Source: Vibrio tetraodonis
GTDB lineage: Bacteria > Pseudomonadota > Gammaproteobacteria > Enterobacterales > Vibrionaceae
Direction: 5' to 3'
Assembly: GCF_003350295.1 (NCBI RefSeq)
Contig: NZ_QLYY01000018.1
Span: 93,241 to 157,240 of the forward strand
DNA length: 64,000 bases
Within the stretch, counting starts at the first letter, position 1; the number at the start of each line of letters is the position of its first letter. The notes below the pieces were generated by a model, which was not told where the DNA came from, searched no databases, and saw only the letters and a program-made list of their open reading frames with translations. The position numbers were made by a program, and so were the translations under genes. Below are positions 29,421 through 41,038 of this stretch, in pieces.

Positions 29421-31457
29421 ATGTTAGAGTGTGCACAAGCGATAACTCACAACTCAGAATCCAGCATGGCCTCAGAAACAGCACTCAATGAAACCATCGA
29501 GAGACTCATCAAGCAATATAATCAAGGTCAAGTAAATCTGGTATTAAAACAAGCCCAAGTACTGTCTCTACAGCATCCCAATAACAGCATGGTTTGGAAT
29601 ATTCTAGGTGTGGCAAGTAAAAGTGTGGGAAACATGGATCAGGCTCTTGAGGCGTTTGAGCAGGTTATCGACTTATGCCCTGAAAATGTTGGCGGCTATA
29701 ACAATATAGCTGTCGTCCTGAGAGACAAAGGCAAACCTCAAGAAGCACTTGGGTATTATCAAAAGGCGTTAGCACTCAAACCTGATTATGCTGAGGCACA
29801 TAACAATAAGGGCGTGGTACTTAGAGACCTTGGCAATCTAAAAGACGCTGTAAAAGCTTATCAACAAGCGCTTACAATAAACCCAGATTATGCAGAAGCA
29901 CATAATAACTTGGGCATTATCTTTCAAGAACAAGGAAAGCTAAAACAAGCGTCGGAATGTTATATGAGGGCTTTATCACTCAAACCAAACCACGTTGAAG
30001 CCTATGATAACTTGGGAGCAGTACTTGAAAAACAAGACAAGCCAGAGCTGGCGGTCACAGCATATCAAAAAGCCCTCACCTTAGATCCTCACATGGAATC
30101 TGCAAGGCTAAAAAAGCTATATCAACAAGCAAGGCTTTGCGACTGGTCCGCCATGAAGGAAGACATATCCATGGTTGAAACTCTCGGCACTCAAGGTAAA
30201 GCCGTCTCTCCTTTCGCAGCACTAACCTTTGAAGACTCACCACTAAGACATCGACTTCGTTCTGAACAATTCGTTAAATCCAAACACCTAGTGTGCGATT
30301 TACCACAGATAGCCAAGCCGAACCAAAAACCCAGTCGGCTTCGCATTGGCTATTTCAGCGCTGATTTTCATGATCACGCCACCATGCATCTCATGTCCAA
30401 AGTCTTTGCCCTGCACGACAGAGAAAAGTTCGATGTCTACGCTTATTCTTTTGGCCCTAATACGGGTGATAGTACTAGGAAGAAAGCACCTGACTTATTT
30501 GATGTTTTTCATGATGTAGCTGAGTTAAGCGACCTAGAGATCGCAAAACTTGCAAGAAAAGATAGGATTGACATTGCGGTTGATCTAAAAGGCCATACCC
30601 GAGATGGACGTTTAGGTATTTTTGCCAAGCGGCCAGCACCATTGCAAATCAGCCATGTTGGCTACCCTGGCACAATAGGTGCTGATTTTATCGACTATCT
30701 CGTCGCCGATTCATACCTTATCCCGCAAGAGCAAAGGCCTCATTATACCGAGAATATTATTTATCTACCCAACAGCTACCAACCCAATGATAACACTCGC
30801 CTAGTCCCCCGATGTTCATCGAATAAACAAGAGTTAGGATTACCAGATAAAGGACTCGTCTTTTGCTGCTTCAACAGCCCATATAAACTATCCCCCACAG
30901 AATTTGATATCTGGATGAGTGTATTAAAAAACGTAAAAGGAAGTGTTCTTTGGCTGTTTAGCGATAATCTCCATGTACGAAGAAATCTAAAGCAGCATGC
31001 CCAGCAAAGAGGTATAAACAGTGAACGCTTGATCTTCGCAAAACCTTTACAACAAGAGGAACATTTAGCCAGATATCAACATGCTGATATTTTCTTAGAT
31101 ACCTTTAATGTCAATGCCCATACAACGGCAAGCGATGCGCTCTGGGCTGGTGTCCCTGTCATCACCAAATCTGGACAAGGCTTTGCTGCCAGAGTATCAG
31201 CGAGTTTACTGCATGCCGTGGGACTGCCAGAACTCGTTACCCATACAAACGAAGAGTATCTGCAGGTGATTTTGCAACTCGCTAACAACTCTGAAAAACT
31301 TGCAGAAATCAAACAAACTCTTGCTAGCCAACCAATGTCAAAGCCATTATTTGATACGGAGCGATACACTCAAAATTTAGAAAAAGCTTATATCATGGCT
31401 TATCAAGATTATTTTGACCAAAAATCTTACACAGATATCTGGGTGAAGGAACGATAG
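29421..31457 (+). CDS. TPR-repeat GT41 (O-GlcNAc transferase-like) glycosyltransferase
   Basis: A 678-residue protein built like eukaryotic OGT/SPINDLY. Residues about 25-245 hold five clear TPRs (for example AEAHNNLGIIFQEQGKLKQASECYMRALSLKP). The C-terminal part is a GT41 catalytic domain: GYFSADFHDHATMHLM (catalytic-base His region), YAYSFGP, DLKGHTRDGRLGIFAKRPAP, VGYPGTIGADFIDY, FCCFNSPYKLSP with the UDP-phosphate Lys, and AHTTASDALWAGVPVITKSGQGFAARVSASLL. It probably transfers a sugar from a UDP donor to protein Ser/Thr; substrate unknown. No signal peptide. The start is the ATG at 29421 or 29466; neither has a good Shine-Dalgarno. It stands alone between ilvIH and an acyl-CoA ligase. Confidence 0.85.
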   Translation: MLECAQAITHNSESSMASETALNETIERLIKQYNQGQVNLVLKQAQVLSLQHPNNSMVWNILGVASKSVGNMDQALEAFEQVIDLCPENVGGYNNIAVVLRDKGKPQEALGYYQKALALKPDYAEAHNNKGVVLRDLGNLKDAVKAYQQALTINPDYAEAHNNLGIIFQEQGKLKQASECYMRALSLKPNHVEAYDNLGAVLEKQDKPELAVTAYQKALTLDPHMESARLKKLYQQARLCDWSAMKEDISMVETLGTQGKAVSPFAALTFEDSPLRHRLRSEQFVKSKHLVCDLPQIAKPNQKPSRLRIGYFSADFHDHATMHLMSKVFALHDREKFDVYAYSFGPNTGDSTRKKAPDLFDVFHDVAELSDLEIAKLARKDRIDIAVDLKGHTRDGRLGIFAKRPAPLQISHVGYPGTIGADFIDYLVADSYLIPQEQRPHYTENIIYLPNSYQPNDNTRLVPRCSSNKQELGLPDKGLVFCCFNSPYKLSPTEFDIWMSVLKNVKGSVLWLFSDNLHVRRNLKQHAQQRGINSERLIFAKPLQQEEHLARYQHADIFLDTFNVNAHTTASDALWAGVPVITKSGQGFAARVSASLLHAVGLPELVTHTNEEYLQVILQLANNSEKLAEIKQTLASQPMSKPLFDTERYTQNLEKAYIMAYQDYFDQKSYTDIWVKER

Positions 31458-31489
31458 TTTATAAGCCCAAAAAACGTTAAGACAAAACT

Positions 31490-31524
31490 AAAAATCCCTC
31501 AAACACAAAGTTTGAGGGATTTTT
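31490..31524. terminator. Bidirectional terminator
   Basis: AAAAATCCCTCAAAC-ACAA-GTTTGAGGGATTTTT, a long perfect stem with A and T runs, between the GT41 gene and the convergent acyl-CoA ligase. Confidence 0.9.
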
Positions 31525-31553
31525 AGATTAGCAAGTGTTCATTATTAGGAGAG

Positions 31554-33362
31554 TTATTTTTTCATCACATCATCACGGTACATCTCTTCAATCTCATCTT
31601 GGTATTTCTCGTTGATGACTTTGCGGCGAAGCTTCTGAGTCGGAGTCAGCTCACCGGCATCCATTGAAAACGCTTTAGGTAGCAACTTAAATTTCTTCAC
31701 CTGCTCAAATTTTGCTAATTCCTTTTGCAGATCATTTACCCTACGTTCAAGCATTTCAACAACTTGGTGATGCTTGATCAACTCGATACGATCTTGATAC
31801 TTAATGTTCAGCTCTTTCGCATACGCTTCAAGGCTATCAAAACAAGGCACAATGAGCGCAGAAACGAACTTACGAGTATCAGCAATAATTGCCACTTGTT
31901 CAAAAAAGTGATCCTTGCCGATCGTCCCTTCGACAAGCTGAGGGGCGATATATTTACCACCTGATGTTTTCATTAGCTCTTTAATACGGTCGGTAATAAA
32001 CACATTACCTTTTTCATCTATGTGTCCCGCGTCTCCGGTTTTTAAAAAACCTTGCTCATCAAATGACTCTGCCGTTTCTTTGGGCATTTTGTAGTAGCCG
32101 CGCATCACCATTGGCCCACGAACTAATATTTCATTATTGGTTCCTATTTTCACTTCAGCGCCTGGCATGGATGTGCCTATGGATTGTGGCTGGAAACAGC
32201 CATCCGCCCAACAAGAGACAGTGGCGGTGGTTTCTGTCATTCCATAGCCCAGCTTTATGTTTATGCCGATTGCATGGAAAAAACGGCCAATCGCTTCATC
32301 TAATTTGGCCCCGCCGCATGGCATAAAATTGATCTGGCCACCCAGCAAAGCACGCAATTTAGACAACACCATACTATCTGCAAGCTGATGAAACTTTCTC
32401 AGCATAAAGGAGGGTGCTCTACCCTCTTGATGACACAAGGACATCTTAGCGCCCATATTCACAGCCCAAGTAAAGAGTAGTTTTTTAGTCATTGGCGCTT
32501 TTGATACCTTGTCATGAATGGCAGAAAATATTTTCTCATAGAAACGAGGAACAGCGCACATGACCGTCGGTTTGATGTCACTCAAAGCTTCACGAACCTG
32601 CATTGTATCTTGCAAGTAGCAATTGGTCGCTCCACGGTACAGAGTATAAAAAGTCCAAGCTCGTTCAAAAACGTGAGATAAAGGAAGAAAGCACAGTGAA
32701 ACATCATTATGGCTGAGTGTAAGCCTTTTGTCGTGACCTGCGAGTTGCGAGGCGACATTACGATAATCTAGCATCACACCCTTAGGCTGCCCTGTCGTAC
32801 CTGAGGTATATATAAGGGTAAGTAAATCATCCAAATTGGCTTCGGCCAAACGCTGCTGAAGTTGTGCCTTGGGTGGATTTTGAGGACGGCCAACAAACTC
32901 TTGCCAAGTGCAAGCAAAGCCAAATTGGCCAAGCTCAATGCCTTCTGACATTGTCACTATCAATTCTAATTTAGGACACTGGTCAAAAACGCTGACAGCT
33001 GCATCAAACTGAGATTGCTCTCCAACAAATAGGATGCGCACATCAGCATTATCGAGAATATAGCCTGCTTGATTGGCAGTGTTAGTTGGATAAATAGGAA
33101 CGGTAACCGCTCGAATTTGAAGAGAGGCGAGATCGGCAACGGTCCAATTAGGCATATTGTTAGCAAAAATACCAATCTTATCCTGGACCTCAATACCATG
33201 ATCCAGTAAAGCTAAAGATAAGCAGTCTAATTGAACACCAAACTCAGTCCAGCTAATGCCTTGCCAAGCATCGCCCGATTTGTATTTAAGAGCGACTCGA
33301 TCACCATTTTGACCTAACTGCTGACGAATCCTTTTAACGATATGAAAATCTATATAAGCCAT
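31554..33362 (-). CDS. Long-chain fatty acid-CoA ligase (AMP-forming)
   Basis: Activates fatty acids to acyl-CoA. The 602 residues are of the FACS/FadD15 type: P-loop [27 protein letters not shown], the linker motif [49 protein letters not shown] with the catalytic Lys loop, and a C-terminal ending in [11 protein letters not shown]. It is not the E. coli FadD itself but the long-chain ligase found commonly in vibrios. RBS AGGTAGGA before the ATG. A perfect palindrome lies just upstream. Confidence 0.92.
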   Translation of the reverse strand: MAYIDFHIVKRIRQQLGQNGDRVALKYKSGDAWQGISWTEFGVQLDCLSLALLDHGIEVQDKIGIFANNMPNWTVADLASLQIRAVTVPIYPTNTANQAGYILDNADVRILFVGEQSQFDAAVSVFDQCPKLELIVTMSEGIELGQFGFACTWQEFVGRPQNPPKAQLQQRLAEANLDDLLTLIYTSGTTGQPKGVMLDYRNVASQLAGHDKRLTLSHNDVSLCFLPLSHVFERAWTFYTLYRGATNCYLQDTMQVREALSDIKPTVMCAVPRFYEKIFSAIHDKVSKAPMTKKLLFTWAVNMGAKMSLCHQEGRAPSFMLRKFHQLADSMVLSKLRALLGGQINFMPCGGAKLDEAIGRFFHAIGINIKLGYGMTETTATVSCWADGCFQPQSIGTSMPGAEVKIGTNNEILVRGPMVMRGYYKMPKETAESFDEQGFLKTGDAGHIDEKGNVFITDRIKELMKTSGGKYIAPQLVEGTIGKDHFFEQVAIIADTRKFVSALIVPCFDSLEAYAKELNIKYQDRIELIKHHQVVEMLERRVNDLQKELAKFEQVKKFKLLPKAFSMDAGELTPTQKLRRKVINEKYQDEIEEMYRDDVMKK

Positions 33363-33375
33363 ATTCCTACCTTTC

Positions 33376-33391
33376 GCTTACGTATGTAAGC
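33376..33391. promoter_or_regulatory. Palindrome before the acyl-CoA ligase gene
   Basis: GCTTAC-GTAT-GTAAGC, a perfect inverted repeat 13 bases before the start codon, at the edge of the ribosome binding site. Looks like an operator for a TetR- or GntR-type repressor. It is not a FadR or PsrA consensus that I recognise. Confidence 0.45.
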
Positions 33392-33469
33392 TTTCAGAGC
33401 GCACAAGTGTACATTTAGGTAAAGAAAAGGCAACTAGGGGGAATGAAAGTTGATATTTGAAATGTAAAG

Positions 33470-33503
33470 AACCTTGAATGGCGCCAAACCATTCAAGGTT
33501 TTT
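33470..33503. terminator. Terminator leuO
   Basis: AACCTTGAATGG-N7-CCATTCAAGGTT, a perfect 12-base stem after leuO. The minus strand continues CTTTACATTT, a broken U tract; the plus strand has TTTT. Confidence 0.75.
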
Positions 33504-33515
33504 AATGATAGTTAA

Positions 33516-34475
33516 TTAGGCTTTTGCAACCACTTCGCCACAAATCATCATTAATTGGTCACGAAGCCAGATATGACCCTTGTCCTTCTCACTTGACTCG
33601 TGCCAGCTCAAGAAACCGCTGATTTTGGCATTTTCAAACGGGAAGTCGAGAATTTGCAGTTGCTCTTTATTAGCCGCATTTTCGACCATCCAGCGAGGAG
33701 CGATAGTCACCAGCTCAGACTGACCCACTACATATAAAACATTGCTTAAGCTAGTTCCTTCGTAATATGCCTGTACGTCGAGGTCGCGGTATGCTTGCTC
33801 TGAAAAGCTGCGTTGCCCATGTACACGAGATAACTTAGCATGGCGTTCTTCTTTAAGCTGCTCTGCCGTGACACCTTGTTGAATACGAGGGTGCGATTTA
33901 GACACAACAACAACCAACTCATCTTGGAAGATTTCAGTACTAGAAAAGCCTTGCTCATCGAAGCGAGCATAGTCAACGACAAAATCAATTTCTTGGTAAC
34001 GCATTCTTTCAGCCAATTGACGATCAAACTCCGCGTCTAAGTGAAGTTGTACATAAGGTGCCTGTTCATGAATCGTAGACATGATCTTCGGCGCAAAACG
34101 CATGTCGCAAGGGCTACAAATCGCCAGTTTGAACAAACGAGTAGAAGTTTCAGGAGAAAAAATAGAGCTTGGCAGTTCGTTTCGGATTAATTGAAGTGCC
34201 TGACGAACGGGACCAAACAGTAAACGCGCGCGCTGGGTTGGTTGAATACCACGTCCCTGACGCATAAATAGCTCATCGTTAAACATCACTTTTAGTCTAG
34301 CAACTGCGTTACTTACCGCAGGTTGTGACATACCTAAATTGTGTGCGGCACGGGTAATATTTTGTTCCTGCATAACCGCATCAAATACAGTTAAAAGGTT
34401 TAAATCTACTCCACGGAGAGTACTTTCCATTCTGTAGCTGGCAATAGCACTCATAGATTCTTTTTTCTCAATCAT
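33516..34475 (-). CDS. leuO: LysR-type regulator LeuO
   Basis: Transcription factor that opposes H-NS silencing; in Vibrio it is a ToxR-dependent regulator. The 319 residues have an N-terminal winged helix-turn-helix (DLNLLTVFDAVMQEQNITRAAHNLGMSQPAVSNAVARLK, helix region about residues 28-70) and the LysR effector domain. Its place between ilvIH and leuABCD, divergent from leuA, is the classic location. Start ATG 34475 (MIEKKESMSAIASYR) with AGAGG upstream; M at 34454 is an alternative. Confidence 0.93.
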   Translation of the reverse strand: MIEKKESMSAIASYRMESTLRGVDLNLLTVFDAVMQEQNITRAAHNLGMSQPAVSNAVARLKVMFNDELFMRQGRGIQPTQRARLLFGPVRQALQLIRNELPSSIFSPETSTRLFKLAICSPCDMRFAPKIMSTIHEQAPYVQLHLDAEFDRQLAERMRYQEIDFVVDYARFDEQGFSSTEIFQDELVVVVSKSHPRIQQGVTAEQLKEERHAKLSRVHGQRSFSEQAYRDLDVQAYYEGTSLSNVLYVVGQSELVTIAPRWMVENAANKEQLQILDFPFENAKISGFLSWHESSEKDKGHIWLRDQLMMICGEVVAKA

Positions 34476-35060
34476 CACGCAAGCCTCTTGTCTTGTATTC
34501 GTCAATGTAAATGTTTTTTAAATCAATGTTGGTTGGGAATAGATAACCAGTTTTTAATTATATTTGCCCGTCCGATACTTCGCGGCGGAACCTTACTATC
34601 AACGAATCATTCATGTATTGGCAACCAGATTGATAATTAATCAGTATTTTTCACCTGAATGATAATTAAAAGCAATAAAATCAATCACTTAGTCAAAATA
34701 TAAAAAAACATAAATTAGCATAAGTATGAAATTTTGAGTAATTAATTAAGTGGAATAATAGGTGCTAAGTGACAAAAAGAATCATTTACAAGAAAAATAA
34801 CTAAAGTTCAAACTACAAAACCAATATTAATATTTAGTATGATAACGCGCAACGCTTTGACAAAATAGGTAACCTTGTTTGGTTCTACAAATTAACTTTT
34901 ACTCAAGTGATTAAGCACATTTCAATCACATTAGCTGGATATCGCTCAAGTTGGCATGTTTCGGTCACCCCACCTTCCTAATAGTCATAACCCTAAAACC
35001 ATTCATAGGGGGAATCTCTATATAGAAACCTAATTGCTGAATTTTTGTATGCAGTGAATC
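34476..35060. other. AT-rich leuO-leu intergenic region
   Basis: About 585 bases without a gene, very AT-rich around 34500-34880. In enteric bacteria this interval carries H-NS and LeuO binding sites that couple leuO with the leu promoter. I see no clear coding frame and no exact operator. Confidence 0.5.
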
Positions 35061-35098
35061 AAGGGCATTTATTCTAGGGTTAGTTAATAAATGCTCTT
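35061..35098 (+). other. Hairpin just upstream of the leu promoter
   Basis: AAGGGCATTTATT pairs with AATAAATGCTCTT (13 pairs, one G-U) around a 12-base loop, followed by TT. It could be a weak terminator for a transcript reading toward leuA from the leuO side, or an operator. Confidence 0.5.
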
Positions 35099-35105
35099 TT
35101 GGGGG

Positions 35106-35134
35106 TTGACGTCTACATCAGAGTGCGGTACTAA
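35106..35134 (+). promoter_or_regulatory. leu operon sigma-70 promoter
   Basis: TTGACG (35106-35111), 17-base spacer, TACTAA (35129-35134). It lies 52 bases before the leader peptide, the right place for the leuLABCD promoter. Confidence 0.75.
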
Positions 35135-35186
35135 TTTGTTAACTAAATTTTGTGGTTAATTTAACGCCTTCAGGGATCTGTTAACA

Positions 35187-35249
35187 ATGTCTAAGCATTT
35201 TTCAATTCTGCTGAGCCTCCTCCTTATCGTGACCAAATCGCGCGGGTAG
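35187..35249 (+). CDS. leuL: leu operon leader peptide LeuL
   Basis: A 20-codon frame starting MSKHFSILLSLLLIV. Five of the codons 8-13 are leucine (CTG CTG, then CTC CTC CTT), followed by Ile and Val. It is placed between the leu promoter and a terminator, so ribosome stalling at the leucine codons would control the downstream attenuator. AGGGAT lies 11 bases before the ATG. Confidence 0.88.
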   Translation: MSKHFSILLSLLLIVTKSRG

Positions 35250-35281
35250 GCTGTGGAAGAAAAATAACCACAACAAGATTT

Positions 35282-35311
35282 AAAAGCCCGCATCGAAATG
35301 CGGGCTTTTTT
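35282..35311 (+). terminator. leu operon attenuator
   Basis: GCCCGCAT-CGAA-ATGCGGGC followed by T6, 33 bases after the leader stop. GCGGG in the end of the leader (about 35242-35246) can pair with CCCGC of the left arm to give the antiterminator. This is a standard leucine attenuation layout. Confidence 0.88.
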
Positions 35312-35375
35312 GTAGGTCGATACCGGAAGAAAACGATTCACTGTGTGAGTATAAAATATCAGGAAGGAAGCAAAC

Positions 35376-36923
35376 ATGAATGATCAGGTCATTATTTTCG
35401 ACACCACGTTACGTGATGGCGAGCAAGCGTTGTCAGCAAGCTTGACAGTTAAAGAAAAACTGCAGATTGCTTATGCACTTGAAAGGCTAGGTGTCGATGT
35501 TATTGAAGCTGGCTTTCCAGTCTCCTCTCCCGGCGATTTTGAATCCGTACAAACCATTGCAAAACACATAAAAAATAGTCGAGTTTGTGCACTTTCCCGT
35601 GCAGTAGCAAAAGATATTGATGCAGCAGCAGAAGCGTTAAAAGTCGCAGATCAGTTTAGAATTCACACTTTTATTTCAACGTCAACAATCCACGTCGAGG
35701 ACAAGTTACGTCGCAGCTATGATGACGTCGTAGACATGGCGGTAAAAGCCGTCAAACACGCTCGCCAATACACTGATGATGTCGAATTTTCTTGTGAAGA
35801 TGCGGGCAGAACGCCGATTGATAATTTATGCCGCATGGTTGAAGCAGCAATCAATGCTGGCGCGAGCACAATCAATATACCAGACACCGTTGGTTACACT
35901 GTTCCAAATGAGTTTGGCGGCATTATTCAAACCTTGTTCAACCGTGTTCCTAACATTGATAAAGCCATTATTTCAGTACACTGTCATGACGATTTAGGCA
36001 TGTCAGTAGCAAACTCAATTGCTGCCGTTCAAGCCGGTGCGCGCCAGATAGAAGGGACCATCAATGGTATTGGAGAGCGCGCGGGTAACTGCTCTCTAGA
36101 AGAAATCGCCATGATCATCAAAACGCGTCAAGAATTGCTTGGCGTTCACACTGGTCTTAAACATGACGAGATTCATCGCACCAGTAAGCTCGTCAGTCAG
36201 CTTTGCAATATGCCAATTCAAAGCAATAAAGCCATTGTTGGCGCCAATGCATTTAGCCACTCTTCAGGCATTCACCAAGATGGAATGCTTAAGAATAAAA
36301 ACACCTATGAGATTATGACGCCCGCGTCTATTGGACTAAAAAATCAAGCGCTAAACCTAACCAGTCGAAGCGGCCGAGCTGCAGTAAAAAGTCATATGGA
36401 CAGCATGGGCTACAAAGAAGACGAATATAATTTAGATGCTTTGTATGAAGACTTCTTGAAATTGGCTGACCGCAAAGGACAAGTGTTTGATTATGATCTA
36501 GAAGCTTTAATGCATTTCTCTAATCTTCGCGAAGAAGATGACTTCTTCAAACTTAACTATCTAAGCGTTCAATCTGGCAGCGTAATGGCGACGACTAGCA
36601 TAAAGTTGAAATGTGGCGATGAAGAAAAATCAGAAGCCGCCGTCGGTAATGGCCCTGTCGATGCGCTTTATCAGTGTATCTACCGAGTGACTGGGTATGA
36701 TATCGTGCTAGACAAGTTTGATCTTACCGCTAAGGGCGAAGGTGAAGACGGTCTGGGTCAAGCGGATATCATTGCCAACTATAAAGGTCGTAAGTATCAC
36801 GGTACTGGCATGTCAACAGATATAGTAGAAGCATCAGGACAAGCTTTACTTCATGTAATCAACAGTATCCACCGTGCGGATCAAATTGAACAAATCAAAC
36901 AGAACAAGATCGCAACTGTATAA
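35376..36923 (+). CDS. leuA: 2-isopropylmalate synthase
   Basis: First committed step of leucine synthesis: acetyl-CoA plus 2-ketoisovalerate. The 515 residues show the signature [18 protein letters not shown], the metal-binding [24 protein letters not shown] and [17 protein letters not shown], then the C-terminal regulatory domain that binds leucine. Shine-Dalgarno AGGAAGG. First structural gene of leuABCD. Confidence 0.98.
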   Translation: MNDQVIIFDTTLRDGEQALSASLTVKEKLQIAYALERLGVDVIEAGFPVSSPGDFESVQTIAKHIKNSRVCALSRAVAKDIDAAAEALKVADQFRIHTFISTSTIHVEDKLRRSYDDVVDMAVKAVKHARQYTDDVEFSCEDAGRTPIDNLCRMVEAAINAGASTINIPDTVGYTVPNEFGGIIQTLFNRVPNIDKAIISVHCHDDLGMSVANSIAAVQAGARQIEGTINGIGERAGNCSLEEIAMIIKTRQELLGVHTGLKHDEIHRTSKLVSQLCNMPIQSNKAIVGANAFSHSSGIHQDGMLKNKNTYEIMTPASIGLKNQALNLTSRSGRAAVKSHMDSMGYKEDEYNLDALYEDFLKLADRKGQVFDYDLEALMHFSNLREEDDFFKLNYLSVQSGSVMATTSIKLKCGDEEKSEAAVGNGPVDALYQCIYRVTGYDIVLDKFDLTAKGEGEDGLGQADIIANYKGRKYHGTGMSTDIVEASGQALLHVINSIHRADQIEQIKQNKIATV

Positions 36924-36930
36924 ATAAAAT

Positions 36931-36953
36931 CTAGGGGTCTAAGTCACCCCTAG
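36931..36953 (+). other. leuA-leuB intercistronic hairpin
   Basis: CTAGGGGT-N7-ACCCCTAG, a perfect 8-base stem without T run. Probably protects or separates messages within the leu operon. Confidence 0.55.
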
Positions 36954-36959
36954 CAATAA

Positions 36960-38072
<1,113 letters not shown>

Positions 38073-38083
38073 AATAATTATTC

Positions 38084-38109
38084 GCTCCTGATAAGCCGTT
38101 GTCAGGAGC
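38084..38109 (+). other. leuB-leuC intercistronic hairpin
   Basis: GCTCCTGA-N10-TCAGGAGC, a perfect 8-base stem without a T run, ending just before the leuC Shine-Dalgarno. Confidence 0.55.
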
Positions 38110-38124
38110 AAAAACAGGAAAGCA

Positions 38125-39528
38125 ATGATGGGTAAAACACTGTACGAGAAAGTCTACGACGCGCATGTGGTCGTAGCAGCAGAGGGTGAAAACCCAATTT
38201 TGTATATTGACCGACATTTAGTTCACGAAGTGACCTCACCTCAAGCTTTCGATGGCTTACGTGAAAAAGGGCGTCAAGTACGCCAAGTGAATAAAACATT
38301 CGCCACCATGGACCACAACGTTTCGACTACAACCAAGGACATTAATGCCTCTGGTGAAATGGCACGTATCCAGATGGAAACTCTTTCTAAAAACTGCAAA
38401 GAGTTTGGCGTAACCCTTTATGATATTAACCACAAATATCAAGGTATTGTGCATGTCATGGGGCCAGAGCTAGGCATTACTCTCCCTGGAATGACCATTG
38501 TATGTGGCGACTCCCATACTGCAACTCATGGCGCGTTTGGCTCTTTAGCCTTTGGTATCGGTACCTCTGAAGTCGAGCATGTACTTGCGACTCAAACACT
38601 AAAGCAAGCTCGCGCCAAAACCATGAAAATTGAAGTCAAAGGTAAAGTTTCTCCCGGTATTACTGCAAAAGACATAGTATTGGCCATCATAGGTGAAACC
38701 ACAGCGGCTGGCGGCACAGGTTATGTGGTTGAGTTCTGCGGAGAAGCGATTACCGACCTTTCGATGGAAGGCCGAATGACAGTTTGTAACATGGCCATCG
38801 AACTAGGCGCTAAAGCTGGCTTAATTGCCCCCGATGAAACAACATTTGAATACATCAAAGATCGTAAGTTCTCTCCACAAGGCGAAGACTTTAACGCTGC
38901 GGTAGAGTATTGGAAGACTCTTAAAACCGATGATGATGCCAAGTTTGATGCGGTAGTTACGCTTAACGCGGCCGACATCAAACCTCAAGTTACCTGGGGG
39001 ACAAACCCTGGACAAGTAATTGCTGTCGACCAACCCATTCCGACACCGGACAGTTTCGCTGACCCTGTTGAAAAAGCCTCTGCCGAAAAAGCACTCGCCT
39101 ACATGGGATTAACGGCAGGTAAAGCGTTGTCTGACTACCCAGTTGACAAAGTCTTCGTTGGGTCTTGTACCAACTCACGTATCGAAGACATGCGCGCAGC
39201 AGCAGCGGTTGCTAAAGGTCGCAAAGTTGCCTCTCACGTTCAAGCATTGATTGTTCCGGGTTCTGAGCAAGTTAAGGCACAAGCGGAAGCAGAAGGTTTG
39301 GATACTATTTTTAAAGATGCAGGCTTTGAATGGCGTCTTCCAGGCTGCTCTATGTGTCTGGCAATGAATAACGATCGTCTCGGACCTGGGGAGCGCTGCG
39401 CGTCTACATCAAACCGAAACTTTGAGGGTCGTCAGGGCCGTGATGGTCGGACCCACTTAGTCAGCCCAGCAATGGCAGCAGCAGCGGCCATCGCGGGTCA
39501 CTTTGTCGATATTCGTGATTTAGATTGA
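38125..39528 (+). CDS. leuC: 3-isopropylmalate dehydratase large subunit
   Basis: Isomerises 2- to 3-isopropylmalate with LeuD, using a [4Fe-4S] cluster. The 467 residues contain aconitase-family motifs: [50 protein letters not shown] and the third cluster cysteine in [10 protein letters not shown]. Shine-Dalgarno AGGAAAG before ATG 38125 (a second ATG follows). Confidence 0.98.
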   Translation: MMGKTLYEKVYDAHVVVAAEGENPILYIDRHLVHEVTSPQAFDGLREKGRQVRQVNKTFATMDHNVSTTTKDINASGEMARIQMETLSKNCKEFGVTLYDINHKYQGIVHVMGPELGITLPGMTIVCGDSHTATHGAFGSLAFGIGTSEVEHVLATQTLKQARAKTMKIEVKGKVSPGITAKDIVLAIIGETTAAGGTGYVVEFCGEAITDLSMEGRMTVCNMAIELGAKAGLIAPDETTFEYIKDRKFSPQGEDFNAAVEYWKTLKTDDDAKFDAVVTLNAADIKPQVTWGTNPGQVIAVDQPIPTPDSFADPVEKASAEKALAYMGLTAGKALSDYPVDKVFVGSCTNSRIEDMRAAAAVAKGRKVASHVQALIVPGSEQVKAQAEAEGLDTIFKDAGFEWRLPGCSMCLAMNNDRLGPGERCASTSNRNFEGRQGRDGRTHLVSPAMAAAAAIAGHFVDIRDLD

Positions 39529-39540
39529 GGAGAATCTTAA

Positions 39541-40143
39541 ATGTCAGGTTTTAAACAACATACAGGCGTAGTGGTTCCTCTTGATGCGGCAAATGTCGAC
39601 ACTGATGCGATCATCCCCAAACAATTTCTGCAAAAGGTGTCTCGCCTTGGTTTTGGTAAACACCTTTTCCATGATTGGCGATTTTTGGATGATGCAGGAG
39701 AGCAGCCAAATCCTGAATTTGTCATGAATCAAGCACGCTATCAAGGCGCTTCAATTTTGCTGGCGCGTGAAAACTTTGGCTGTGGTTCATCAAGAGAGCA
39801 CGCCCCTTGGGCTCTTGCGGATTACGGCATCAAAGCTATGATAGCTCCAAGCTTTGCCGACATATTCTATGGTAACTCAATCAATAACCAAATGGTTCCG
39901 GTGAGACTTACCGAGCAGCAAGTCGACGAGATATTCCAATTCGTAGAGGAAAACGAAGGGGCGCAAGTTGAGGTCGACTTAGAAGCCAATTTAGTTCGAG
40001 CCAATGGTAAAGAGTATTCATTTGAAATTGATGAATTTCGCAGACATTGCCTGCTAAATGGACTCGATAATATCGGCTTGACCCTGCAACATGAAGACAA
40101 GATTGCTGATTATGAGACTAAAATACCCTCATATCTAAAGTAG
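39541..40143 (+). CDS. leuD: 3-isopropylmalate dehydratase small subunit
   Basis: Partner of LeuC. The 200 residues show [12 protein letters not shown], the swivel-domain motif [16 protein letters not shown] and [13 protein letters not shown]. Twelve bases follow leuC, with a GAGGAG Shine-Dalgarno. Confidence 0.98.
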   Translation: MSGFKQHTGVVVPLDAANVDTDAIIPKQFLQKVSRLGFGKHLFHDWRFLDDAGEQPNPEFVMNQARYQGASILLARENFGCGSSREHAPWALADYGIKAMIAPSFADIFYGNSINNQMVPVRLTEQQVDEIFQFVEENEGAQVEVDLEANLVRANGKEYSFEIDEFRRHCLLNGLDNIGLTLQHEDKIADYETKIPSYLK

Positions 40144-40154
40144 GCATCTCCTAT

Positions 40155-40180
40155 AAAAGCTGGTCAACGCCAGCTTTTTT
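40155..40180 (+). terminator. leu operon terminator
   Basis: AAAGCTGG-TCAACG-CCAGCTTTTTT after leuD. Confidence 0.88.
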
Positions 40181-40246
40181 CTTTTTGAAAGTTCTTAATC
40201 AGATAGTCGGTCTTAACTCATATCGCCGTGATTAATAGGACTGAAC

Positions 40247-41029
40247 ATGAAATTCTTTCTTCCCTTACTTCTCGCTATCGTATCTTTTAGCACCTTTAGC
40301 GCGCCTAAATCAGAACTTTGGCCTTATTGGAACAAAAGTAATGAGTCCAATACTACAGTTATTGATCACCAAGCTTGGCAACTGCTGCTCGACCAGTATT
40401 TAGTCACTAAAGGCGACTACACCCTATTTAAATACTCATCTGTCAGTGCCAAAGATAAGCAAATGCTTACCAATTATCTTGAAAGATTGGCCAAAACAGA
40501 CCCTCTTTCACTCAATAAAGCGCAGCAATATGCTTATTGGGTCAACCTGTATAATGCGATTACCGTTAAGCTGATATTGGACGACTACCCGGTCAAATCC
40601 ATTACCAAACTTGGCGGCTTGTTTAGTTTTGGGCCGTGGGGCGATGATGTGATCACCATCAATGGGAAAACTCTAACACTAAACGATATCGAGCACCGAA
40701 TTTTGCGCCCTATTTGGCAAGATCCTAGGACTCACTATGCGGTGAACTGTGCAAGTTTAGGCTGCCCTAACCTTCAGCATAAAGCGTTCACAGCAGACAA
40801 CACAGAAACACTATTAGAACAAGCAGCGAAAAGCTTTATCAATAGCGATAAAGGAGTGCTGCTCAATGACAATGGTGCTCAACTCTCTTCCATCTACGAT
40901 TGGTTTAGCGAAGATTTTGGCGATAGGGCTCAGCTTATCAAACATTTAAGTCAATACAGGCCAGAGCTAGGCACCATAAGTGGCAAGATCAGCTACGACT
41001 ATGATTGGTCACTAAATGAAGTCAAATAG
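40247..41029 (+). CDS. Exported DUF547 protein
   Basis: 260 residues with a Sec signal peptide (MKFFLPLLLAIVSFSTFSA). The mature part holds the DUF547 block: KAQQYAYWVNLYNAITVKLILDDYPVKSI, LNDIEHRILRPIW and the invariant HYAVNCASLGCPNL. Function of the family is unknown; a papain-like fold with a Cys/His pair has been suggested, and the Cys in NCASLGC and the upstream His would fit. Probably periplasmic. It is monocistronic after the leu operon. Confidence 0.85.
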   Translation: MKFFLPLLLAIVSFSTFSAPKSELWPYWNKSNESNTTVIDHQAWQLLLDQYLVTKGDYTLFKYSSVSAKDKQMLTNYLERLAKTDPLSLNKAQQYAYWVNLYNAITVKLILDDYPVKSITKLGGLFSFGPWGDDVITINGKTLTLNDIEHRILRPIWQDPRTHYAVNCASLGCPNLQHKAFTADNTETLLEQAAKSFINSDKGVLLNDNGAQLSSIYDWFSEDFGDRAQLIKHLSQYRPELGTISGKISYDYDWSLNEVK

Positions 41030-41038
41030 AACTGAAAC

